20,956 nucleotides of DNA from JBBTQJ01 sp038065755. Its GTDB lineage: Bacteria; Patescibacteriota; Minisyncoccia; Minisyncoccales; Staskawiczbacteraceae. Made by a program: the position numbers and the translations under genes. The stretch is from contig JBBTQJ010000037.1 in assembly GCA_038065755.1 (NCBI GenBank), positions 1 through 20,956 on the forward strand, in the 5' to 3' direction. Under the pieces are notes generated by a model that had not been told where the DNA came from, ran no database searches, and worked only from the letters and a program-made list of their open reading frames with translations. This document shows positions 7,766 to 14,032 of the stretch, one piece after another (position 1 is the first letter of the stretch; the number at the start of each line of letters is the position of its first letter).

Positions 7766-7885
7766 ATCGTTATAAAAATTACGATAATTAAAAGTCTAAA
7801 GTCAAAAGTTAAAAATAAAATGTTAATTTTAAAGTATTCTTAATTATACTTTTAATTTTTGATTTTTAACTTTTAATTTATTTTT

Positions 7886-10800
7886 ATGGCTGAAATTATT
7901 AAAAAAGTAAAAAATTTTTCTAAATCAAAAATTTCTTTTCCCCTCCCAGATCTTTTACAAATGCAAAGAGAGACATGGGAAAATTTTTGGGAAACAAGAG
8001 TAAAAGAACTTTTTTCGGAAATTTCTCCAATTAGAGATTATACAGGAAAAGAAATGGAGCTTTGGTTTAAAGACTATAAACTGGGCAAGCCGAATTACAA
8101 AAACGATTTAGAGGCAAAAAGAAATAACGACTCGCTAGAAGCTCCTTTAAGGGTAAAAATAAGATTAGTAAATCTGAAAACAAAAGAAGTAAAAGAGCAG
8201 GAAGTTTTTCTGGCGGATTTTCCCCTTATGACAGAAAGGGGAACATTTGTTGTAAACGGAATAGAAAGAGTGGTTGTGTCTCAGCTTATCCGTTCTCCCG
8301 GCGCTTTTTTTACAGCCAGATATCTCAGGGGTAAAAATTTTTTCGGAGCGAAAATTATTCCTAACAGGGGAGCTTGGCTTGAGTTTGAAACAGAAGAATC
8401 GGGCTTTATAGGTGTTAAAATAAACCGCAAAAGAAAGGTGCCAGCTACCACTTTGCTTATGGCTTTAGGATTGGAAAATGTGGAAAAAGTTGAAAAAGAG
8501 TTTAAAGACACAGATATAGGTGAAATAAAATACATTAAAGAAACCCTAAAAAGAGACGCCTGCAAAAATCAAAAAGAAGCGCTGGTTGAAGTTTACAGAA
8601 GGTTAAGGCCAGGAGATTTGGTTACTCCAGACACTGCCCAAGACTTAATTTTTAATATGTTTTTTAATTTTGACAGATATGACCTATCAAGGGTAGGAAG
8701 ATGGAAAACGGGGCAGAGGCTTGCTAATTTGGCTTTGAACAAAAAAAACCAGGAAATAACCAAAGAAGACAGAGTATTAAAAATAGGAGACTTGGCAGAG
8801 GTGGTGAAAGAGGTAATAAGGCTTAATAATAATCCAGAAGCAAAACCTGACCAAGTTGATCACTTGGGCAACCGAAGAGTAAGAACCTTGTCTGAGCTTT
8901 TGCAAAACAGATTAAGGGTTGGATTGATGAGAATGGAAAGAATAATAAAAGATAAAATGTCTACCCTGGAAGTTGATACAATAACCCCTATTCAGTTGAT
9001 AAACCCAAGGCCATTAATGGCGGTAATAAAAGAATTTTATACATCTTCGCAATTTTCCCAGTTTATGGATAACGAAAATCCTCTTGCAGAACTGGAACAT
9101 AAAAGACGCCTAACTACAACTGGCCCTGGAGGTTTAACAAGAGAAAGGGCCGGTTTTGAAGTAAGAGATGTCCAGCCTTCTCATTATGGAAGAATTTGCC
9201 CTATTGAAACCCCCGAGGGGCCCAATGTGGGCTTAGTCGGACACTTGGCTTCTTTTGCCAGGGTTAATCCTTATGGTTTTATTGAAGCCCCGTATTTCAA
9301 AGTGAAAAACGGAAAAGTAACAGACGAAGTTCATTACCTTTCAGCCCAAGAAGAAGAAAAATATAATATAGCTCCGGCCTCGGTGCCCATAGAGGAAAAA
9401 ACAGGAAAAATTCTTCCTGAAATTCCGCCAAATAAAGTTGAAGCAAGGGTAAAAGGCGAGCCGGCAGAAGTTGAAATTCCCAATATTGATTTTATAGACG
9501 TTTCATCAAAGCAATTTATTTCTGTTGCCACTTCTTTGATTCCTTTTCTGCAAAACGACGACGCTTCAAGGGCCCTTATGGGTTCTAATATGCAAAGGCA
9601 GGCGGTGCCTTTATTAAGACCCGAATCTCCTTTGGTGGGAACAGGCACAGAAAGAAGCGTTGCCAAAGATTCCGGCCAAGTAATTTTGGCAAAATCTAGC
9701 GGAGTGGTAAAAGAGGTAGATGCTTTACATATTAAAGTTTTATATGGAGAATCAGATAAAAAAATAGAAGAAAATTATGAACTCCAGACATTTATAAGAA
9801 CCAACCAATATTCATGTTTTCATCAAAAACCTATAGTTAAAAAGGGAGAAATTATTAAAAAAGGAGATGTTCTAGCTGACGGAGCGGCTATTTCCCAGGG
9901 CAGGTTAGCCTTGGGTAGAAATATTTTAGTGTGCTTTCTGCCTCTTCGCGGAGGAGGATTTGAGGACTCGATCGTTATTTCAGAAAAATTAGTAAAAGAA
10001 GACGAGTTTACATCAATTCATATAGAAGATTTTACCTGCGACGTAAGAGAAACAAAACTGGGGCCTGAAGTTACAACCTCTGATATTCCCAACGTGGGCG
10101 AAGAAAAACTAAAAGATTTAGACGAAGAGGGAATTGTAAGAGTCGGGGCAGAGGTAAACCCCAACGATATTTTAGTTGGAAAAATTTCTCCTAAGGGAGA
10201 ATCAGAACTTACCCCGGAAGAAAGGCTTTTAAGAGCTATATTTGGAGAAAAAGCAAAAGACGTCAAAGACAGCTCGCTTAGAATGGAACACGGAAAAAAA
10301 GGAAAAGTAATCAATGTAAAAATATTTTCAAGGGATTTGGGCCATAAGTTAGAGCCCGGAGTTATAAAAAGAATCCAAGTTGAAATTGCCGAAACCAGAA
10401 AAGCTAAGGTGGGAGATAAATTAGTCGGCAGGCACGGAAACAAGGGCGTGGTTTCAAAAATATTAAAAGAATCAGAAATGCCATTTTTAGCCGACGGCAC
10501 CCCTATTGATTTAGTGCTGTCTCCTTTGTCTGTGCCTTCCAGAATGAACATTGGGCAGATTTTAGAAACTCATCTTGGCTGGGCCGCTCACAAATTAGGA
10601 TATTTGGCGATTTCTCCGGCCTTATTGGGAGCTGACAAAAATGACGTGAAAAAAGAATTAGCCGAAGCCGGTTTGCCTGAGTCCGGCCAGACAACCGTAT
10701 ACGACGGAAGAACTGGACTTCCTTTTCCAAGAAAAATTACTGTCGGATATATGTATATTATGAAATTAATTCATATGGTTGACGATAAGGTGCACGCAAG

Positions 10801-11143
10801 GTCAATTGGGCCATATTCATTAATTACCCAGCAGCCACTGGGAGGAAAGGCTCAGTTTGGAGGACAGAGATTTGGAGAAATGGAAGTTTGGGCTTTAGAG
10901 GGTTATGGAGTAGCTCATACTCTTCAAGAAATGTTAACCATTAAATCAGACGACGTGATGGGAAGAGCGGCGGCCTATGAATCTATATTAAAAGGAGACC
11001 CCATAAGAAATCCTAATATTCCCGCCTCTTTTAATTTATTGGTGGCAGAATTAAAATCGCTCGGCTTGGCCGTTGAAGTGAAAGAAAAACCCCGCGACAT
11101 CAGAGACGACCGACGGGACGACCGCCGCGAAGAAAGAAGATAA
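7886..11143 (+). CDS. rpoB: DNA-directed RNA polymerase subunit beta
   Basis: The 1085-aa beta subunit of RNA polymerase, near the minimum bacterial length and without large lineage insertions. Landmarks: the N-terminal lobe (PLMTERGTFVVNG, RVVVSQLIRSPG), the rifampicin-pocket region (SQFSQFMDNENPLAELEHKR near residues 389-407), GPGGLTRERAGFEVRDV, HYGRICPIETPEGPNVGL, the C-terminal GRHGNKGVVSKI and HARSIGPYSLITQQPLGGKA. The pocket differs from E. coli at several sites (see findings). The protein ends in a highly charged tail, RDIRDDRRDDRREERR, rich in CGN codons. Unlike in most bacteria, rpoC does not follow directly; a minus-strand tRNA-like gene and two exported-protein genes intervene. ATG 7886 has no Shine-Dalgarno but matches the usual N-terminus. 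Confidence 0.98.
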   Translation: MAEIIKKVKNFSKSKISFPLPDLLQMQRETWENFWETRVKELFSEISPIRDYTGKEMELWFKDYKLGKPNYKNDLEAKRNNDSLEAPLRVKIRLVNLKTKEVKEQEVFLADFPLMTERGTFVVNGIERVVVSQLIRSPGAFFTARYLRGKNFFGAKIIPNRGAWLEFETEESGFIGVKINRKRKVPATTLLMALGLENVEKVEKEFKDTDIGEIKYIKETLKRDACKNQKEALVEVYRRLRPGDLVTPDTAQDLIFNMFFNFDRYDLSRVGRWKTGQRLANLALNKKNQEITKEDRVLKIGDLAEVVKEVIRLNNNPEAKPDQVDHLGNRRVRTLSELLQNRLRVGLMRMERIIKDKMSTLEVDTITPIQLINPRPLMAVIKEFYTSSQFSQFMDNENPLAELEHKRRLTTTGPGGLTRERAGFEVRDVQPSHYGRICPIETPEGPNVGLVGHLASFARVNPYGFIEAPYFKVKNGKVTDEVHYLSAQEEEKYNIAPASVPIEEKTGKILPEIPPNKVEARVKGEPAEVEIPNIDFIDVSSKQFISVATSLIPFLQNDDASRALMGSNMQRQAVPLLRPESPLVGTGTERSVAKDSGQVILAKSSGVVKEVDALHIKVLYGESDKKIEENYELQTFIRTNQYSCFHQKPIVKKGEIIKKGDVLADGAAISQGRLALGRNILVCFLPLRGGGFEDSIVISEKLVKEDEFTSIHIEDFTCDVRETKLGPEVTTSDIPNVGEEKLKDLDEEGIVRVGAEVNPNDILVGKISPKGESELTPEERLLRAIFGEKAKDVKDSSLRMEHGKKGKVINVKIFSRDLGHKLEPGVIKRIQVEIAETRKAKVGDKLVGRHGNKGVVSKILKESEMPFLADGTPIDLVLSPLSVPSRMNIGQILETHLGWAAHKLGYLAISPALLGADKNDVKKELAEAGLPESGQTTVYDGRTGLPFPRKITVGYMYIMKLIHMVDDKVHARSIGPYSLITQQPLGGKAQFGGQRFGEMEVWALEGYGVAHTLQEMLTIKSDDVMGRAAAYESILKGDPIRNPNIPASFNLLVAELKSLGLAVEVKEKPRDIRDDRRDDRREERR

Positions 11144-11144
11144 C

Positions 11145-11180
11145 AAAAAATCCGTCCTGAACAGTGTCAAAGGACAGATT
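11145..11180 (-). terminator. Intrinsic terminator of the minus-strand tRNA-like gene
   Basis: Arms AATCCGTCCT (11149-11158) and AGGACAGATT (11171-11180) pair with one mismatch across a 12-nt loop. Read on the minus strand the stem runs into six T (A-run 11145-11150). It sits between the convergent ends of rpoB and the tRNA-like gene; on the + strand only a poor T-run follows. Confidence 0.6.
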
Positions 11181-11189
11181 CCTTGTTTG

Positions 11190-11263
11190 TGGACCTGGCG
11201 GGATTCGAACCCGCTACTCTACTTGTCAAAGGTAGGATTTTAACCGCATAATACTACAGGCCC
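11190..11263 (-). tRNA. tRNA-like gene (74 nt, possibly degenerate; identity uncertain)
   Basis: The minus strand folds as a cloverleaf: acceptor GGGCCTG/CAGGTCC with one G-U pair, TA at 8-9, a D-loop containing GG, and a perfect T-arm GCGGG-TTCGAAT-CCCGC. Discriminator A is followed by CA, so CCA is not encoded. The anticodon arm is CTACC-TTTGACA-AGTAG. A standard 7-nt loop gives anticodon UGA (Ser), but the variable loop is only 4 nt, whereas bacterial tRNA-Ser has a long variable arm. A one-base shift would suggest Val (GAC) or Gln (UUG). Defects: C31-A39 mismatch, A12-A23 mismatch in the D-stem, and U instead of the conserved A at 14. It may be a pseudo-tRNA or a tRNA-derived RNA. It has a TATAAT upstream and a terminator downstream. 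Confidence 0.65.
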
Positions 11264-11280
11264 ATCAGATCCACAAATTT

Positions 11281-11286
11281 ATTATA
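11281..11286 (-). promoter_or_regulatory. Minus-strand -10 for the tRNA-like gene
   Basis: ATTATA on the + strand is TATAAT on the minus strand, 17 bp upstream of the tRNA 5' end. The -35 region is only a T-rich stretch, so it is weak. Confidence 0.45.
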
Positions 11287-11302
11287 TCAAAAAATAGAAA
11301 TC

Positions 11303-11323
11303 AAAAAAGCCCGTTTTGCGGAC
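11303..11323 (-). terminator. Minus-strand intrinsic terminator upstream of the tRNA-like gene
   Basis: On the minus strand GTCCG-CAAAA-CGGGC (11323 down to 11309, one G-U pair) is followed by six T (11308-11303). It would end a transcript started at the minus-strand promoter at 11382-11409 before the tRNA-like gene, or act as a conditional terminator in its leader. Confidence 0.55.
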
Positions 11324-11332
11324 CCTTTTGAC

Positions 11333-11375
11333 TGACAAGTAGATAAACCTGTATTTTATGCAGGTCATCCTACCT
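11333..11375 (+). repeat. Inverted, permuted partial copy of the tRNA-like gene
   Basis: On the + strand TGACAAGTAGA (11333-11343) matches the anticodon loop and 3' stem of the minus-strand tRNA-like gene. CCTGTA (11348-11353), TTATGC (11356-11361) and ATCCTACCT (11367-11375) match its 5' half in order. The two blocks are swapped relative to the tRNA, as in a circular permutation or the junction of two decayed tandem copies. Confidence 0.6.
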
Positions 11376-11381
11376 AATTTA

Positions 11382-11409
11382 AGTATAGCAAACCAAGAGA
11401 GGATGTCAA
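11382..11409 (-). promoter_or_regulatory. Sigma70-type promoter on the minus strand
   Basis: Read on the minus strand: TTGACA (11409-11404), a 16-bp spacer, TATACT (11387-11382). The -35 is a perfect consensus. It faces away from the Cys-repeat genes and toward the tRNA-like locus. Confidence 0.55.
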
Positions 11410-11449
11410 GAAGAATTGTTAATTTTATAAATACTCGGTTCAAGAAATT

Positions 11450-12757
11450 ATGTCAAATTATTTTAAAAAATGCTTCGCAATAATTATTCTGGTGGCAATT
11501 TTGACTCTGCCAATAGTAGTTCAAGCCGCGTGGTGGAATCCGTTTTCGTGGAATGTATGGCATAAAATCGCTAACATATTTTACAAACCGCAGGCAGTTC
11601 AAACCCAGTATGAAAATAAAGAGATTGATTTTAATAATTTTGATACTCCTAAAAATATAGAAGGTTATGAATTAGTTGAATTTAAAGAGATAGGCACAAA
11701 TTGTGTTTATCCTGCCGAAATAAAGGAAATGGAAAAAGCTAACAAACTTGGAAAAAATTATGTTCAGCCAGCAGAAGAAACAAAACGCGATCGGATTTGC
11801 TCGACGCCGTATAGGGCTACATATAACAACGACGGAGGAGGTCAGGTGCAAGTAAAGGTTTATATTATTTCAGACAGGAAAAAAGAATTTTTTGAAGCTT
11901 ATCATAAGAGTAATGCTTTTAATAATAATGGCATGGGAGAAATTTCTCCCGGGGTTTATATTGGCGCAGGAAGGGAGCCGTTCATTAGCTTATATTGGTT
12001 TCCTAAAAAAAATTACGATATTATATTTATAGATCAATATGTTTGGATAAACGGCAAAACAACAGGCGCTTCAATAGATAATCCTGTAATTAATTATTAT
12101 CTTAAAAAATATCCCCCGTTACTCAACCAAAGTTTTGCTTCGTTCAAAGCACGCATTGAAACCCAAGAAGAAAGGATGGCGAGTTGCAAAAGCTTAGATA
12201 ATAAAGATGCAAAAAACACTTGTTTTTGGACAATAGCAATAAAATACAAGAACATTAATTACTGCGAAGAGATTTTTTCAATTGATAAAAAGGAAAATTG
12301 TTATATCAAAGTTGCCGAATTAAATAAAGACTCTAGCGTGTGCGGAAAGATTGCTTTATCAGAAAGAAACAAATGTTATTTGACATTTGCTAAATTGAAT
12401 CAGGACCCAGAACTTTGTGAAAAAATATCAGATCAATATTTTAAAGAGGATACCTGTTATTCCTCGGTTGCATCATTTAAAAATCCAGATGTTTGTTCAA
12501 AAATAAAGATTGCGAATAGGGATAATTGCTATTTAAAGATGATAATAAATCCCGAAATTTGCATAGGCGACGAGTATGAAAAAATAAAAGATTTATGCAA
12601 ACCAAACCCTGTTTTATGCAATAAAATAAACGACATTGGCAAGAGAAATGAGTGTTTTCACGAATCTGCCCGGCGGTTAAAAGACATAGAAATATGTAAA
12701 AATATATCAACGGAACATACGCGGGAACTTTGTGAACGATTTTTACAAGGCAGATGA
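11450..12757 (+). CDS. Exported Cys-repeat protein A (unknown function)
   Basis: A 435-aa protein I cannot assign to a named family. Residues 1-26 form a Sec signal peptide (basic start, hydrophobic IIILVAILTL core, VQA|AW cleavage). Residues 27-240 are globular, Trp-rich at first (WWNPFSWNVW). From residue 246 to the end run about eight imperfect repeats of about 20-27 residues with the pattern C-x-K/N-I, then about 8-12 residues, then C-Y/F-x3-A, then N/D-x4 before the next Cys: for example CGKIALSERNKCYLTFAKLN and CSKIKIANRDNCYL. Two Cys per repeat in an exported protein suggest a disulfide-stapled helical solenoid (inference). The last four bases, ATGA, overlap the next gene. The stop is TGA, so UGA terminates here. 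Confidence 0.8.
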   Translation: MSNYFKKCFAIIILVAILTLPIVVQAAWWNPFSWNVWHKIANIFYKPQAVQTQYENKEIDFNNFDTPKNIEGYELVEFKEIGTNCVYPAEIKEMEKANKLGKNYVQPAEETKRDRICSTPYRATYNNDGGGQVQVKVYIISDRKKEFFEAYHKSNAFNNNGMGEISPGVYIGAGREPFISLYWFPKKNYDIIFIDQYVWINGKTTGASIDNPVINYYLKKYPPLLNQSFASFKARIETQEERMASCKSLDNKDAKNTCFWTIAIKYKNINYCEEIFSIDKKENCYIKVAELNKDSSVCGKIALSERNKCYLTFAKLNQDPELCEKISDQYFKEDTCYSSVASFKNPDVCSKIKIANRDNCYLKMIINPEICIGDEYEKIKDLCKPNPVLCNKINDIGKRNECFHESARRLKDIEICKNISTEHTRELCERFLQGR

Positions 12758-13908
12758 TTTTAAAAATTATGAGAAAAAGTATTATCTTGTTAATATTATT
12801 AATAGGATTAATTTCACCGATTATTATAACTTATTTTAATTTGAATAGACTCTTATTTACGGATGGAGGTTGCCGCGGTAAACCGCTGAAAGAGTATATT
12901 ATTTTGGGAAAACAAAGGGACGATTGGACTCAATGTCATTTAGATTTAATTCTTAAAAATAATGATAATAATATTAGAATATGCGAATATTTAAACATGG
13001 ATCGCGACGTGATCTCTTCTGATAAAGATTTATGTTATTTAGAGGTTTCTACGAGAACATTAAACCCAAAAGGCTGCGATAAAATAAAAAAAGAATATAG
13101 ACATGATAATTGTTTTAAATATATTGCCCTAAATACATATAATGAATCTTATTGCGAGGGCGCAACTTCTAAAGATTTTGAATATAATAATTGCAAAACA
13201 TTAGTATATGCAAAAAGAGACGGAGATTATTCAAATTGCAAAATTCCCGAATGTTTAACTTTGGCTGCCATTAAATTGCAAGATCAAAGTGTTTGTGAAA
13301 ATAAAACAATTATGTCTGAGCAAAGAGAAGAGATAGAATGGTGTAAATACGATACTGCAATTGCTCTAAATAATCCAGAATTTTGTAACAATATACAAAA
13401 ATCCTCATTTGAAGACAGCTGTTATTCTATGTTAGCAATACACAATAAAAATTCTTCTCTTTGTGAAAATATTAAAAGTAATCAAGCGTTGAAAGAAGGA
13501 TGTATTTATCATGCAAACGGCCAAAATCAAGATACAGAGATTTTTCCTTTTAGCATAAAAATCGTTTATCCGAATGGCGGGGAAATATTTAAAAAAGGAG
13601 ACGATATAATTGTAGGGTGGTTATCAAAAAATGTTGAAAAAGTTTATATTAAGGCATTATATTATGATGCAAATGGAAAAGTCGGTGTCCCCGATGGAAA
13701 AAATTATATTTTTAATCAAGGAGAATGCAGGATAACTTATGAGCCCGTTTCCGCCACTGTTGGTAATTTTACTATTAAAGGCGGAGACACCGGAAGGTGC
13801 GGAATACTAGATGAAAGCGACAAAATTAAAATTGAAATAATCGAGTACGGGGCGAGTGAAAATTCTATTAGAGATACCAGTGATAACTATTTCAGTATTA
13901 TAAAATAA
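12754..13908 (+). CDS. Exported or membrane-anchored Cys-repeat protein B with C-terminal Ig-like domain
   Basis: A 384-aa partner of the preceding gene, overlapping it by four bases (ATGA), so translation is probably coupled; ATG 12769 (MRKSIILLILL) is an alternative start. Residues 6-27 are a signal peptide or membrane anchor. Residues about 60-255 carry the same Cys repeats as protein A, for example CDKIKKEYRHDNCFKYIALN and CNNIQKSSFEDSCYSMLAIH. Residues about 266-384 start IKIVYPNGGEIFKKGDDI and GW, which matches the SPNGGE...G...W opening of Kre9/Knh1-like, Ser-Thr-rich membrane-anchor beta-sandwich domains found in many bacterial surface proteins. Two Cys in this domain (QGECRITY, GRCGIL) could pair. 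The two proteins probably work together at the cell surface; the function is unknown. Confidence 0.78.
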   Translation: MILKIMRKSIILLILLIGLISPIIITYFNLNRLLFTDGGCRGKPLKEYIILGKQRDDWTQCHLDLILKNNDNNIRICEYLNMDRDVISSDKDLCYLEVSTRTLNPKGCDKIKKEYRHDNCFKYIALNTYNESYCEGATSKDFEYNNCKTLVYAKRDGDYSNCKIPECLTLAAIKLQDQSVCENKTIMSEQREEIEWCKYDTAIALNNPEFCNNIQKSSFEDSCYSMLAIHNKNSSLCENIKSNQALKEGCIYHANGQNQDTEIFPFSIKIVYPNGGEIFKKGDDIIVGWLSKNVEKVYIKALYYDANGKVGVPDGKNYIFNQGECRITYEPVSATVGNFTIKGGDTGRCGILDESDKIKIEIIEYGASENSIRDTSDNYFSIIK

Positions 13909-13932
13909 ATATGTTTTAAAAATTTAAAATAG

Positions 13933-13950
13933 AAATTGCTAAAGCAATTT
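13933..13950. repeat. Perfect 8-bp-arm hairpin after the Cys-repeat operon
   Basis: AAATTGCT-AA-AGCAATTT. No T-run follows, so it is a poor terminator; it may act as an mRNA 3' stabiliser. Confidence 0.5.
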
Positions 13951-13952
13951 AT

Positions 13953-14017
13953 ATAATTACTACGCTCGGCCGAAATGCAAAAATTTATTTTTGCATTCCT
14001 CCCTCCCTTGTAATTAT
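13953..14017. repeat. Nested inverted repeat upstream of rpoC (MITE-like)
   Basis: Outer arms ATAATTAC (13953-13960) and GTAATTAT (14010-14017) enclose an inner hairpin with perfect 10-bp arms AATGCAAAAA (13974-13983) and TTTTTGCATT (13988-13997), loop TTTA. Between the stems lie TACGCTCGGCCGA on the left and a pyrimidine tract CCTCCCTCCC on the right. It ends 15 bp before the rpoC ATG, so it lies in the rpoC leader. A TATAAT at 13952-13957 overlaps the left arm. Confidence 0.6.
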
Positions 14018-14032
14018 TAAAAATTTACATTT

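Larger units (their letters stand above)
7624..7885 (+). promoter_or_regulatory. Long structured rpoB leader region
   Basis: About 260 bp without a large gene. In order it holds: a perfect palindrome AAGTGGCCACTT (7640-7651) just after the predicted start site, operator-like; AATACC (7674-7679), which can pair imperfectly with GGTTATT (7688-7694, followed by a T-run) or alternatively with GGTATT (7706-7711); the palindrome AATACCGGTATT (7700-7711); an intrinsic terminator at 7742-7765; and an AT-only inverted repeat (arms AAAAGTTAAAAAT 7804-7816 and its complement 7862-7874) close to the start codon. A possible second -10, TATACT, is near 7846. No rplJ/rplL genes precede rpoB here. Confidence 0.55.
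11303..11376 (-). ncRNA. Candidate small RNA complementary to the tRNA-like gene
   Basis: The interval between a minus-strand promoter (start near 11376) and a minus-strand terminator (11303-11323) predicts an RNA of about 75 nt. It can fold with AGGTAG/CTACTT and ACCTG/CAGGT stems. Segments are complementary to the tRNA-like RNA: AGGTAGGAT to the 5' side of its anticodon arm, TCTACTTGTCA to the 3' side, and GCATAA plus TACAGG to its D-arm and acceptor region. I recognise no known RNA family. It could instead be a leader of the tRNA-like transcript. Confidence 0.35.

Noticed and set aside
10018..10551. Long minus-strand open frame opposite rpoB
   Set aside because: It is antisense to highly conserved rpoB coding sequence, Ser/Pro/Phe-rich as expected for a shadow frame, with no start signal.
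11190..11263. tRNA reading UGA stop codons (recoding, as in SR1/Gracilibacteria)
   Set aside because: The predicted anticodon is UGA, not UCA, and the first Cys-repeat gene ends with TGA while the long genes keep no internal TGA.
11450..13908. Sel1 or TPR repeats in the Cys-repeat proteins
   Set aside because: Repeat length (about 20-27 residues) and the paired Cys do not match the 34-36-residue TPR/Sel1 patterns.
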